Below the pieces are notes generated by a model. The model worked only from the letters and a program-made list of their open reading frames with translations. It was not told the origin of the DNA and searched no databases. A stretch of 64,000 nt of DNA from Candidatus Rokuibacteriota bacterium (lineage in GTDB: Bacteria; Methylomirabilota; Methylomirabilia; Rokubacteriales; CSP1-6): the NCBI GenBank assembly GCA_003220685.1, contig QHTE01000053.1:1-64000 (forward strand), given 5' to 3'. Position 1 is the stretch's first letter. Every line of letters begins with the position of its first letter. The position numbers and the translations under genes are program-made. Of the stretch, positions 34,340 to 42,656 are shown one piece after another.

Positions 34340-35551
34340 GTGACGCCGCCCGTCGTGCCGGTCTCCCACGTTCACACGCGGCCGCCGTCGTCGGCCCGCC
34401 CGACCTACGTGGTTCGCGTCGTCGGCCGTGTCGCCGATCTTCCGGCGAGCGACTGGGCAAAGGTCCGGGAGGTCGCGCCGACCGTGTTCATGGATCCGCG
34501 GTTCCTCGAGACGGTCGAGCGCGCCTTCGCGTCGCAGGGCCGGTTCCACCACGCCATCGTCGTCGACCGCCACGAGCGTCCTGTCGCCTGGGCCTCGCTC
34601 TGTACGTTCCCGGTCGACGTCCTCACCTTGGCCGGGCCCGGGCTCCAGGCGCTCGCGCGGGGCGCCCGCGCCGCTCTGCCCGGACTCGGCTCGCTGCGGA
34701 CCTTGTTCGTGGGGCTGCCGGTGTCGCTCGGCCAGAGCCACCTGGCGATCGCGCCCGACGCCGAGCCCGCGGCGGTCCTGGCGGCGCTCGACGAGACCCT
34801 GCAGGCGATCGCGGCGCGCGAGCGCGTGTGGCTCGTGGTCTGGAAGGAGTTCGATCCGGCCGGCGCGGCGCGGCTCGCGCCCTTGCTGGAGCGGGGCTAT
34901 CGCCGCGCGGAGTCGCCGGCGATGCACGCGCTCGACGCGCGCTTCAAGGACTTCGCGGACTACTGCGCGGCGCTCAAGTCGCACTACCGCTACGACGTCA
35001 GACGATCGGAGCGTAAGTTCCGCGCGTCGGGGCTGCGCGTGGCGCAGCTTCACGACGCGGCCGCGATCCGGCGCGTCTACACCGCCGAGGTCCATCGCCT
35101 CTACGAGGCGGTCGTGGCCAGGTCCCCGGTGAAGCTCGAGGTCCTGCCGATCGAGTTCTTCCACGAGCTGGTGCGCCGGCTCCCGGAGCTGGTCAGCCTC
35201 ACCACGATCGCCGACGGCGACCGCATCGTCGCGTTCAACTGGGGGCTGATGAACGGCCGCGTTCACCACTATCTCTTCTGCGGCCTCGACTACACGCGGG
35301 CTCCCGACGCCGACCTCTACTTCAACCTCATGTACCACCAGCTCGACGACGCCTTGCGCCGCGGCCCGGAACGGGTCGAGGTGGGGCAGACCGCCGACAC
35401 GTTCAAGGCGCGCCTCGGCTGCGGGGCGACGCCGCGATACTTCTTCGTGAAACCCCACGGCCTCGTCGCGGGCGCCGCGCTCCGGCACGGCTTCGACCTG
35501 CTCTTTCCGGCCCGCCCGCGCGGCCCGGTTTATTCTGTGTTCCGAGCATGA
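34340..35551 (+). CDS. GNAT / BioF2-like acyltransferase
   Basis: This 403-residue protein starts at a GTG one base after the fusion-gene stop. The C-terminal half matches the BioF2-like acetyltransferase (FemAB-like GNAT) fold: 'FADYCAALKSHYRYDVRRSE', 'LRVAQLHDAAAIRRVYTAEV', 'VSLTTIADGDRIVAFNWGLM', 'GRVHHYLFCGLDYTRAPDAD' and 'LYFNLMYHQLDDAL'. Such proteins transfer acyl or aminoacyl groups to amines. Coupling to the aminotransferase-reductase suggests that it acylates the amine product, although a cell-wall or lipid acceptor is equally possible. It overlaps the next SDR start by four bases (ATGA), so translation is coupled across three genes. Confidence 0.82.
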   Translation: MTPPVVPVSHVHTRPPSSARPTYVVRVVGRVADLPASDWAKVREVAPTVFMDPRFLETVERAFASQGRFHHAIVVDRHERPVAWASLCTFPVDVLTLAGPGLQALARGARAALPGLGSLRTLFVGLPVSLGQSHLAIAPDAEPAAVLAALDETLQAIAARERVWLVVWKEFDPAGAARLAPLLERGYRRAESPAMHALDARFKDFADYCAALKSHYRYDVRRSERKFRASGLRVAQLHDAAAIRRVYTAEVHRLYEAVVARSPVKLEVLPIEFFHELVRRLPELVSLTTIADGDRIVAFNWGLMNGRVHHYLFCGLDYTRAPDADLYFNLMYHQLDDALRRGPERVEVGQTADTFKARLGCGATPRYFFVKPHGLVAGAALRHGFDLLFPARPRGPVYSVFRA

Positions 35552-36393
35552 AGGGCAAGACCTGCGTCGTCACCGGGACGACCTCGGGGATCGGCAAGGA
35601 GACGGCGGTGGCGCTGGCGGCCGCCGGGGCCCGCGTCGCCATCGTCTGCCGCACGCGGGACAAGGGCGAGCGCGCCCTCGACGAGATCCGGCAGCGGAGC
35701 GGCGGCGACGTCATCCTGTTCCTGGCCGATCTCGGCTCGCAGCGCGCGGTGCGGGCGCTGGCGGCCCGGCTCACCACGGCGCTGCCGCGGGTCGACGTGC
35801 TCGTCAACAACGCGGGGCTCATCCTGGACGAGCGCTTGCTGACGGAGGACGGGCTCGAGACCACGTTCGCGGTGAACCACATCGGCTACTTCCTGCTCTC
35901 GCGTCTCCTCGAGCCGAAGCTGCTCGCGAGCGCGCCGGCGCGAGTCGTCAACGTCGCGTCGCGCGCGCATCACGGAGCCACGATCCGGTTCGACGATCTC
36001 ATGGGCGCTCGCAGCTACGACGGCTGGAAGGCCTACGCGCAGTCCAAGCTCGCCAACATCGTGTTCACCTACGAGCTCGCGCGCCGTCTGGCCGGCACCG
36101 GCGTCACCGCCAACTGTCTGCACCCGGGGGTGATCGCGAGCAACTTCGGCAGCGCGGGGCCGGCGCTGATCCGGCTCGGCGTCCGGATCGGCCGGCCGCT
36201 CATGAAAAGCTCGGCGCGCGGGGCCGAGACGCCGATCTATCTGGCCTCGTCGCCCGAGGTAGAGGGCGTGAGCGGCAAGTATTTCGTGAACCGGCGCGCG
36301 GCCCGCTCGAGCGACGAATCCTACGATCCGGCGGTCGCCGCGCGGCTCTGGAAGGTGAGCGAGGAGCTGACCGCGGCCTCCGACGTGCCGTAG
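35548..36393 (+). CDS. SDR, retinol-dehydrogenase-like
   Basis: This 281-residue SDR is of the retinol dehydrogenase (RDH11-14)/WW-domain-oxidoreductase type: 'KTCVVTGTTSGIGKETAVAL', 'AIVCRTRDKGERALDEI' (Arg after strand 2, NADP(H) preference), 'VDVLVNNAGLILDERLLTED', 'ETTFAVNHIGYFLLSRLLEP', 'RVVNVASRAHHGATIRFDDL' and catalytic 'YAQSK'. Members reduce or oxidise lipophilic aldehydes and alcohols such as retinal and long-chain aldehydes. That fits a neighbour producing fatty aldehydes. ATG overlaps the GNAT stop (ATGA). The second GMC oxidoreductase follows after 11 bases. Confidence 0.9.
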   Translation: MKGKTCVVTGTTSGIGKETAVALAAAGARVAIVCRTRDKGERALDEIRQRSGGDVILFLADLGSQRAVRALAARLTTALPRVDVLVNNAGLILDERLLTEDGLETTFAVNHIGYFLLSRLLEPKLLASAPARVVNVASRAHHGATIRFDDLMGARSYDGWKAYAQSKLANIVFTYELARRLAGTGVTANCLHPGVIASNFGSAGPALIRLGVRIGRPLMKSSARGAETPIYLASSPEVEGVSGKYFVNRRAARSSDESYDPAVAARLWKVSEELTAASDVP

Positions 36394-36404
36394 CGGTCGG
36401 CGCG

Positions 36405-38003
36405 ATGGCCACCGACGATCGCAGCGACGTCCTGGTGATCGGCGCCGGCGCCTCGGGCGCCGCCGTTGCCTGGCGGCTGGCCGGCGCCGGAATCGGCGTC
36501 GTGTGCCTGGAGCAAGGCGACTGGGTCAATCCGAGCGCGTACCCGCACTGGCGGGCCGACTGGGAGCTTCACCGCCACACGGACTGGAGCGCCGAGCCGA
36601 ACGTGCGGCGGCTCACTCAGGATTATCCCGTCAACGACCAGGCCTCGCCGATCTCGCCCCTCATGTACAACGCGGTGGGGGGCAGCACGATCCACTGGAG
36701 CGCGCACTTCCCGCGGTTCCGGCCCTCGGACTTTCGCGTCAAAAGCCTCGACGGCGTGGCGGACGACTGGCCGATCGACTACGCGACGCTCGAGCCGTAC
36801 TTCGACCTGAACGATCGCATGATGGGCGTGGCCGGCATCACGGGCGACCCGGCGTATCCGCCGAAGTCGCCGCGCCAGACGGCGCCGATCCCGCTCGACA
36901 CGCTCGGGCTCACCATCGCCCGCGGCTTCGAGCGGCTCGGCTGGCACTGGTGGCCCTCGGACAGCGCGATCCTCACGCGCGACTACGACGGCCGGCGAGC
37001 CTGCGTGAACTGCGGTCCCTGCGATCTGGGCTGTCCGATCGGGGCCAAGGCGAGCACGGACATCACGTACTGGCCGAAGGCGCTCGCGGCGGGCGCGCGC
37101 CTGGTCACGCGCGCCCGCGTGCGCGAGATCACGCTCGGCCCGGACGGCCTCGCCGACGGCGCGATCTACTACGACGGCGACGGGCGAGAGCGTGCGCAGA
37201 AAGCGCGCGCGGTCGTGCTGGCCGCCAACGGCATCGGCACGCCGCGGCTCCTGCTGAACTCGCGCTCGGCGCGGTTTCCCGACGGGCTCGCCAATCGCAG
37301 CGGCCTCGTCGGGCGCAACCTCATGTTCCATCCCTACGCGATGGCGCGCGGCGTCTTCGACCGGCCCCTCGGCGGCCATCGCGGTCCGATCGGCTGCAGC
37401 ATCATCAGCCAGGAGTTCTACGAGACGGATCTCGCGCGCGGCTTCGTCCGCGGCTACTCGTTCCAGGTGGCCCGCGGGCTCTCGCCGATCGCCTCGGCCA
37501 ACGGCGGCTCGGTCGGCGACCGCGTGCCCTGGGGCGGGGAGCACCGGCGGGCCTACGCCGAGCGGTTCGACCGAACCATCACCGTCGCCATCATCGGCGA
37601 GGATTTACCGGAGACGGACAATCGCGTCGACCTCGATCCCACGCTCACCGATTCGCACGGCATTCCCGCGCCGCGGGTGTCCTACCAGCTCAGCGAAAAC
37701 AGCCGGCGGATGCTCGACCACGGTATCGCGCGCGCCCGCGAGGTCCTGCTCGCCGCGGGCGCGCGGGAGGTCGCCTTCAATCCGCTCTTGCGCGCCGGCG
37801 GCTGGCACCTCATGGGCACCGCGCGCATGGGGCGCGATCCGGCCACGTCGGTGGTCGACGCCGAGGGGCGGTGCCACGACGTGCCGAACCTCTACATCGT
37901 CGACGGGAGCGTCATGGTGACGTGCGCCGGCGTGAACCCGACCTCGACGATTCAGGCCGTGGCGCTCCACGTCGCCGACGGGATGATCCGGAGACGCGCG
38001 TGA
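36405..38003 (+). CDS. GMC-family oxidoreductase (large subunit of two-subunit dehydrogenase)
   Basis: This 532-residue flavoprotein has the FAD site 'VLVIGAGASGAAVAWRLAGA', 'YNAVGGSTIHWSAHFPRF', the cysteine cluster 'ACVNCGPCDLGCPIGAKAST' (C-x2-C-x2-C-x3-C, as in the GMC protein at 27795), 'FHPYAMARGVFDRPLGGHRG', the catalytic His region 'GGWHLMGTARMGRDP' and 'VDGSVMVTCAGVNPTSTIQA'. The design is that of gluconate/sorbitol-type membrane dehydrogenase large subunits. The small partner starts four bases before its stop. The substrate may be an alcohol of the lipid pathway proposed for this operon. No Tat signal is visible on this subunit. Confidence 0.9.
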   Translation: MATDDRSDVLVIGAGASGAAVAWRLAGAGIGVVCLEQGDWVNPSAYPHWRADWELHRHTDWSAEPNVRRLTQDYPVNDQASPISPLMYNAVGGSTIHWSAHFPRFRPSDFRVKSLDGVADDWPIDYATLEPYFDLNDRMMGVAGITGDPAYPPKSPRQTAPIPLDTLGLTIARGFERLGWHWWPSDSAILTRDYDGRRACVNCGPCDLGCPIGAKASTDITYWPKALAAGARLVTRARVREITLGPDGLADGAIYYDGDGRERAQKARAVVLAANGIGTPRLLLNSRSARFPDGLANRSGLVGRNLMFHPYAMARGVFDRPLGGHRGPIGCSIISQEFYETDLARGFVRGYSFQVARGLSPIASANGGSVGDRVPWGGEHRRAYAERFDRTITVAIIGEDLPETDNRVDLDPTLTDSHGIPAPRVSYQLSENSRRMLDHGIARAREVLLAAGAREVAFNPLLRAGGWHLMGTARMGRDPATSVVDAEGRCHDVPNLYIVDGSVMVTCAGVNPTSTIQAVALHVADGMIRRRA

Positions 38004-38452
38004 CACCCGAGCGTCTGGCGGCGAAGCGTGACCTCCTGCGCGCCGTGCTCGACACTCTCGTGCCGGCCGGCGACGGCTTTCCGGAAAGCGGCGCCCTGGC
38101 GCTCGACCATCTCCTCGCGATCGCCGGCGCCTCGGCCGAGGCCGGATCGCTGCTGGCGCGCGCGCTCGACGCCGTCGAGACCGCGGCGCGCGCCGACGCG
38201 GCCCGCGGATTCGCGGGGTTGAGCGTCGCCCGGCGCGAGGATCTTCTTCGCGCGGTCGAGCGTTTACACCCCGAGGCGTTCGACGCGCTCGTCCGCCACA
38301 CCTATGACGGGTTCTACAGCCATCCGGCGACGATCGCGCGGCTCGGGCTCGAGCCCGGGCCGGTGCAGCCGCGCGGCCACCGGATCGAGCCGGCGGCGCT
38401 CCCGGATCTGGCGCGCGTGGCCGCACGAGGGCCGATCTTCCGTCGCGCGTAG
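38000..38452 (+). CDS. Gluconate 2-dehydrogenase subunit 3-like small subunit of GMC enzyme
   Basis: This 150-residue helical protein is not a separate entry in the ORF track because it starts at a GTG overlapping the GMC stop (GTGA). 'KRDLLRAVLDTLVPAGDGFP' and 'LLRAVERLHPEAFDALVRHT' with 'YDGFYSHPATIARLGLEPG' match the gluconate-2-dehydrogenase subunit-3 type partner, which in characterised systems helps assemble and export the GMC subunit. There is no Tat signal peptide at its start, so the complex may be cytoplasmic, or the start is further in. It is the last gene of the coupled operon starting at 31783. Confidence 0.78.
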   Translation: MTPERLAAKRDLLRAVLDTLVPAGDGFPESGALALDHLLAIAGASAEAGSLLARALDAVETAARADAARGFAGLSVARREDLLRAVERLHPEAFDALVRHTYDGFYSHPATIARLGLEPGPVQPRGHRIEPAALPDLARVAARGPIFRRA

Positions 38453-38506
38453 GTGTCGCCGCCGGGCGACGTTGACGGCCGGCGCCGGGTATCACTAGAC
38501 TCGCTC

Positions 38507-39085
38507 ATGCCCGAGCCCCCGCTCCCGATGAAGCGCTGGAAGCGCGTCGAGTACGAGCGCCTCGTCGACCGGGGGATTTTCGAGCCGGGTGACCGCATCG
38601 AGCTGATCGACGGCCTCTTGCTGGTTTCGGAGCCTCAGAGCTCGTTCCACTACACGGCGATCCAGCTCGTCGAGCGCGTGCTGTCGCGCGCCTTCGGCGA
38701 CGGCTGGACCGTTCGCACGCAGGCCCCGATCGCGCTCGACGATGCGTCGGAGCCCGAGCCGGACGTCGCAGTAGTGCGCGGCGAGATTCGTGACTACGCG
38801 ACCTCGCATCCGGCGGATCCCGTGCTCGTCGTGGAGGTCGCGGTCTCGAGCCTCACGTTCGATCGCGAGCACAAGGCGAGCCTCTATGCGCGCGCCGGGC
38901 GCCCCGAGTACTGGATCGTCAATCTGGTCGACCGCGTGCTCGAGGTGCGGCGCGAGCCGGCGCCGGAGCCATCGGCGCCGTACGGCTGGGACTATGCCGT
39001 GGTCGATGTGCTGGGCCAGGCCGAGCGAGTGTCGTCCTTGGGAGCGTCGGCCATCCAGATCCCCGTCGTCGATCTGCTGCCGTGA
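38507..39085 (+). CDS. Uma2 family (DUF820) PD-(D/E)XK nuclease-like protein
   Basis: The ATG at 38507 gives 192 residues ('MPEPPLPMKRWKRVEYERL'). The same landmarks as the copy at 1591 are seen: 'DRIELIDGLLLVSEPQSSFH', 'ASEPEPDVAVVRGEIRDY', 'VEVAVSSLTFDREHKASLY' and 'RPEYWIVNLVDRVLEVRREP'. The two copies align end to end, so this is a paralogue. It may be nuclease-like; its cellular role is unknown. It starts 54 bases after the GMC operon and is probably transcribed separately, with a TTGACG sequence at 38472-38477 as a possible -35 box but no clear -10. Confidence 0.85.
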   Translation: MPEPPLPMKRWKRVEYERLVDRGIFEPGDRIELIDGLLLVSEPQSSFHYTAIQLVERVLSRAFGDGWTVRTQAPIALDDASEPEPDVAVVRGEIRDYATSHPADPVLVVEVAVSSLTFDREHKASLYARAGRPEYWIVNLVDRVLEVRREPAPEPSAPYGWDYAVVDVLGQAERVSSLGASAIQIPVVDLLP

Positions 39086-39144
39086 GGCTGCGCGCGTCTA
39101 TCGCGCGTATATTATGAGTCCAGGCTGCACGACGAGGTGAGCCG

Positions 39145-40944
39145 ATGAGTAAGCCGACCGGACGCATCCACGAGATGGAGCACCACGCCGCCGACCGAGC
39201 GACGACGCGGCCCGTGGTCTCGGGCACGCAGGGCGTCGTCTCGGGAGGTCATCCGCTCGTGTCGATGGCGGGCATGCGTATGCTGCTCTCGGGCGGCAAC
39301 GCGTTCGACGCCGCGGTGGCCGCCGGCTTCGCCGCCGCCGTCGTGGAGCCGGCCGCATCGTACACGCTCTGTGGCGAGTGCGTAGCGCTCATCCACGACG
39401 CGCGAGGGCGCGAGACCCTGGCGCTGAGCGGTCAGGGCACGGCGCCGGCGCTCGCGACCGTGCGGCTCTTCCGCGAGCGCAAGCTCGATCGCATCCCGAC
39501 CGGGCCGGGCGCGAACGCGCATCTGTCGTTCACCGTGCCGGGCGCCGTCGACGCGTACCTGACCCTGCTGGAGACGCACGGCACGAAGAGCGTGAGCGAG
39601 GTGCTGGCCCCGGCGGTTCACTACGCCGAGCACGGGTTCCCGATGTACGAATACATGCGCGGTCTCCTCGCCATTCCCGAGACGCGGAGCCAGTTCGACA
39701 TCTATCCACCCGGTGGCACGGCCGTCTTCTACCCGGGCGGGCGCGTGCCCGAGGTCGGCGAGCTGTTCGTGCAGCCGGCGCTCGGCGCGACGCTCCGGCG
39801 GCTCATCGAGGCCGACACAAAGGCCCGCGGCCATCGCACGGCCGGCATCGCGGCGGCGCGCGAGCGCTTCTACCGGGGCGACATCGCGTCGGCGATCGGC
39901 GCCTTCTCCGAGCGGCTCGGCGGGCTCCTACGCGCCTCCGATCTGGCCGGATATCGGGCGCGGCTCGAGCCGCCGCTCAGGACGGCCTTCGCGGGCCGGG
40001 AGGTCCTGGGCCAGTCCGCGTGGACGCAGGGGCCCGTGCTCATGCAGGCCCTGGGCATGCTCGCGACATTCGATCTGCGCGGCCTCGGCCACAACTCCGC
40101 CCGGTACATCCACGTGGTCTCGGAGGCGCTCAAGCTCGCGTTCGCCGACCGCGAGCGATACTACGGCGACCGTGAGGACGCGCTCGCCTCGATCGGCGAT
40201 CTGCTCGCACCTGCCTACTTGAAGGAGCGGGCGGCGCTGATCCGCAGCGACCGCGCAGCGGCGGAGGCGCCCGCGCCGGGAGATCCCCGGCACCTCGGCG
40301 GCGCGGCGCGTAGCACCGGCGCGACGGCGGGCGTGCGCACGACCGGCGTGTCGGCGGCCGCGGCCGACGGCACCACGCACATCGCCGCGATCGACCGCGA
40401 GGGCAACATGATCTGCCTGACGCCGAGCGGCGGCGTGTTCAGGAAATCGGCGTTCGCGCCCGAGCTCGGCTGCACGCTCAGCACGCGCAGCGAGATGTTC
40501 GTGCTCGAGGACGAGCACCCCAACGGCCTCGTCCAGGGCAAGCGCCCGCGGACCACGCTCGTGAATTACCTGATCTGCGAGGGCGGCGTGCCCACCATGA
40601 CCGTGGGCTGTCCCGGGGGCGACGATCAGAGCCAGGCGGACCTGCAGCTCGTGCTGAATCTGCTGATCTTTGGCATGAACCCCCAGCAGGCGGTCGAGGC
40701 GCCGCGCTTCTCGACGCAAACGCTCGTCAACTCGTTCTATCCGCGCGTCTATCGGCCGGGCCAGCTGAACGTGGAGCCGGGCATTCCCGAGCGCACGCGC
40801 GCCGAGCTGTCCGCGCTCGGTCACGAGGTGACGGAAATGGGCGCCTGCGGCATCGGCGCGGTGGTGACGCGACGCGATCCACAGACGGGCGTGCTCTCGG
40901 CCGGCGCCGACCCGCGCCGCCCGACCTACGCGCTCGCGTGGTAG
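39145..40944 (+). CDS. Gamma-glutamyltransferase-family (Ntn hydrolase) protein
   Basis: This 599-residue protein matches the gamma-glutamyltranspeptidase family along its length: 'GVVSGGHPLVSMAGMRMLLS', 'GGNAFDAAVAAGFAAAVVEP', 'FTVPGAVDAYLTLLETHGTK' and 'WTQGPVLMQALGMLATFDL'. The autoprocessing Thr is in 'DGTTHIAAIDREGNMICLTP', followed by 'GKRPRTTLVNYLICEGG' and 'TVGCPGGDDQSQADLQLVLN'. Processing into large and small chains at GTTH is expected. No signal peptide is visible, unlike periplasmic glutathione hydrolases, so it may be a cytoplasmic acylase of the family. GAGGTGA precedes the ATG. The MetE-like gene follows after 11 bases. Confidence 0.9.
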   Translation: MSKPTGRIHEMEHHAADRATTRPVVSGTQGVVSGGHPLVSMAGMRMLLSGGNAFDAAVAAGFAAAVVEPAASYTLCGECVALIHDARGRETLALSGQGTAPALATVRLFRERKLDRIPTGPGANAHLSFTVPGAVDAYLTLLETHGTKSVSEVLAPAVHYAEHGFPMYEYMRGLLAIPETRSQFDIYPPGGTAVFYPGGRVPEVGELFVQPALGATLRRLIEADTKARGHRTAGIAAARERFYRGDIASAIGAFSERLGGLLRASDLAGYRARLEPPLRTAFAGREVLGQSAWTQGPVLMQALGMLATFDLRGLGHNSARYIHVVSEALKLAFADRERYYGDREDALASIGDLLAPAYLKERAALIRSDRAAAEAPAPGDPRHLGGAARSTGATAGVRTTGVSAAAADGTTHIAAIDREGNMICLTPSGGVFRKSAFAPELGCTLSTRSEMFVLEDEHPNGLVQGKRPRTTLVNYLICEGGVPTMTVGCPGGDDQSQADLQLVLNLLIFGMNPQQAVEAPRFSTQTLVNSFYPRVYRPGQLNVEPGIPERTRAELSALGHEVTEMGACGIGAVVTRRDPQTGVLSAGADPRRPTYALAW

Positions 40945-40955
40945 GGGAGGCGACG

Positions 40956-42059
40956 ATGAGCATCGCAGCGAGACCGCCGTTCCGCGCCGACCACGTGGGA
41001 AGCCTCCTGCGTCCGCCCGAGCTGCGCGAGGAGCGCGCGCGCGCGGCGCGCGGCGAGATCGACCGCGCGGCGCTGCGCGCGGTCGAGGACCAGGCGATCC
41101 GTGGCGCCGTCGCGCTGCAGGAGTCGGTCGGGCTGCAGTCGATCACCGACGGCGAGTTCCGGCGTGACTGGTGGCACATCGACTTCCTACGGGGCTTCGA
41201 CGGCGTGGAGACCTCGGCGCAGAGCTTCGGCGTGAAGTTCGAGGGCGCCGACGAGCAGCCGCCGCTCATGAAGGTGACCGGCAAGATCCGGCGTTCCCGG
41301 CCGAGCATGCTCGATCACTTCACCTTCCTCAAATCGGCGACCCGGCGCACGGCCAAGTTCTGCCTGCCGTCGCCGGTCATGCTCCACGCCCGGGGCGACC
41401 GTCCGACGCTCGAGGCCACCTATCCGGACCTAGCCGAGTTCTGGGCGGATCTGACCGCCGCGTATCGCGACGAGATCCGCGCGCTGTGCCAGGCCGGCTG
41501 CACCTATCTTCAGATCGACGACACCACCGTGGCGATGATGTGCGACCCGAAGGTGCGCGAGCAGGTCAAGAAGCTCGGCGACGATCCGGAGCAACTGCCG
41601 GGAATCTATGCCGACCAGGTCAACGCCGCGCTGCGCGACGTGCCGCGCGACGTCACGGTCGCCATCCACACCTGCCGTGGCAACTTCAAGAGCACCTGGA
41701 TGGCCAGCGGCGGCTACGACCCGGTCGCCGAGACCGTCTTCACCCGGTTGAACGTGAACGCGTTCTTCCTGGAGTACGACACCGAACGCGCCGGCGGCTT
41801 CGAGCCCCTGCGGTTCGTGCCCAAGGGCAAGAAGGTGGTGCTCGGGCTGATCAGCTCGAAGGTCCCCACGCTCGAGGGGAAGGAGGATCTCAAGCGCCGT
41901 ATCGAGGCCGCCGCCAAGTACGTGCCGTTCGAGAATCTCTGCCTGAGCCCGCAGTGCGGCTTCTCGAGCACGCACCACGGCAACAAGATCACGATCGACG
42001 ACGAGAAGCGCAAGCTCGGGCTGGCGCTCGAGGTCGCGCGTGAGGTGTGGGGTTCGTAG
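40956..42059 (+). CDS. Cobalamin-independent methionine synthase II (MetE C-terminal-like) family protein
   Basis: The ATG at 40956 after GGGGAGG gives 367 residues ('MSIAARPPFRADHVGSLLRP'). It is the catalytic barrel of MetE without the N-terminal half. The zinc ligands are 'VAIHTCRGNFKSTW' (His-x-Cys), the Glu in 'FFLEYDTERAGGFEPL' and the late Cys in 'CLSPQCGFSSTHHGNKI'. 'ITDGEFRRDWWHIDFLRGFD' is the usual N-terminal site. Such stand-alone barrels probably transfer methyl or alkyl groups between a thiol and an unknown donor. It is a paralogue of 16026-17183. Short spacing to the gamma-glutamyltransferase gene suggests co-transcription and possibly thiol (glutathione-like) metabolism, which is inference. 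Confidence 0.88.
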   Translation: MSIAARPPFRADHVGSLLRPPELREERARAARGEIDRAALRAVEDQAIRGAVALQESVGLQSITDGEFRRDWWHIDFLRGFDGVETSAQSFGVKFEGADEQPPLMKVTGKIRRSRPSMLDHFTFLKSATRRTAKFCLPSPVMLHARGDRPTLEATYPDLAEFWADLTAAYRDEIRALCQAGCTYLQIDDTTVAMMCDPKVREQVKKLGDDPEQLPGIYADQVNAALRDVPRDVTVAIHTCRGNFKSTWMASGGYDPVAETVFTRLNVNAFFLEYDTERAGGFEPLRFVPKGKKVVLGLISSKVPTLEGKEDLKRRIEAAAKYVPFENLCLSPQCGFSSTHHGNKITIDDEKRKLGLALEVAREVWGS

Positions 42060-42076
42060 GGTGTGACGCTTCTTAA

Positions 42077-42477
42077 ACCCTCCGGGCCATCTGGCCCGTG
42101 GTCGCGACGATCCACCGGAGGATCCGCGCATCGCTTCGTCCGCCCGAGTGATCGAGGCCGGAGGATTGGTCGTGGGCGCGATGTTCGACCTGACCACCGT
42201 GGGCCTCGCCGCCGCGACAGGCGATCGGCTCGACTTCGGCGAGGACTTCTCGCTCGAGCAGTTGCAGCGCGTATTCGGACGGCGCGTCGACGTGGTGGTG
42301 TTCGGAGCGACTCACCGCGAGATCGTCGCGTTTCACCGGGGCGTCTTGCTCGTCAATCCGGGGAGCCCGACCCTTCCGGCGCGGCCGAGATCGGGGGCCG
42401 TCGGGACCGCCGCGTTGCTCGAACTCGAGCGGGGCGTCGCGCTGGCCGAGATCGTGACGTTCGCAAGGCCACGATGA
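42077..42477 (+). pseudogene. Decayed metallophosphoesterase (YfcE/MJ0936-like) remnant
   Basis: The track ORF 42148-42477 encodes only the C-terminal half of a calcineurin-type phosphodiesterase: 'ARVIEAGGLVVGAMFDLTTV' and 'VDVVVFGATHREIVAFHRGV' to 'LLVNPGSPTLPARP'. The family motif G-H-T-H is changed to G-A-T-H, losing a metal ligand. Upstream, another frame reads 'LRAIWPVVA' (42080-42106), which would join 'DDPPEDPRIASSARVIE' after a frameshift near 42106. A stop lies at 42074, and the N-terminal metal motifs (D-x-H, G-D) are absent. I read this as a 5'-truncated, frameshifted, inactive gene. A short product from the GTG at 42148 cannot be excluded. Confidence 0.7.
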
Positions 42478-42656
42478 ACAACCCTCGGCGGGCGTCCCGC
42501 ATTTTCCGCGCGACCGGGTCTGCGGACGCTGCCTCGACGGTCCCGCAGCGTGGCGTAGATGACGCACTCGCGGGCCGCGCCAAGGCTCACGATGCGCGCA
42601 GGCTCGGTGACGTGTTGCCACCCGTTGGCGCGCGGCGGCTAGCATGTCCACGCAAG

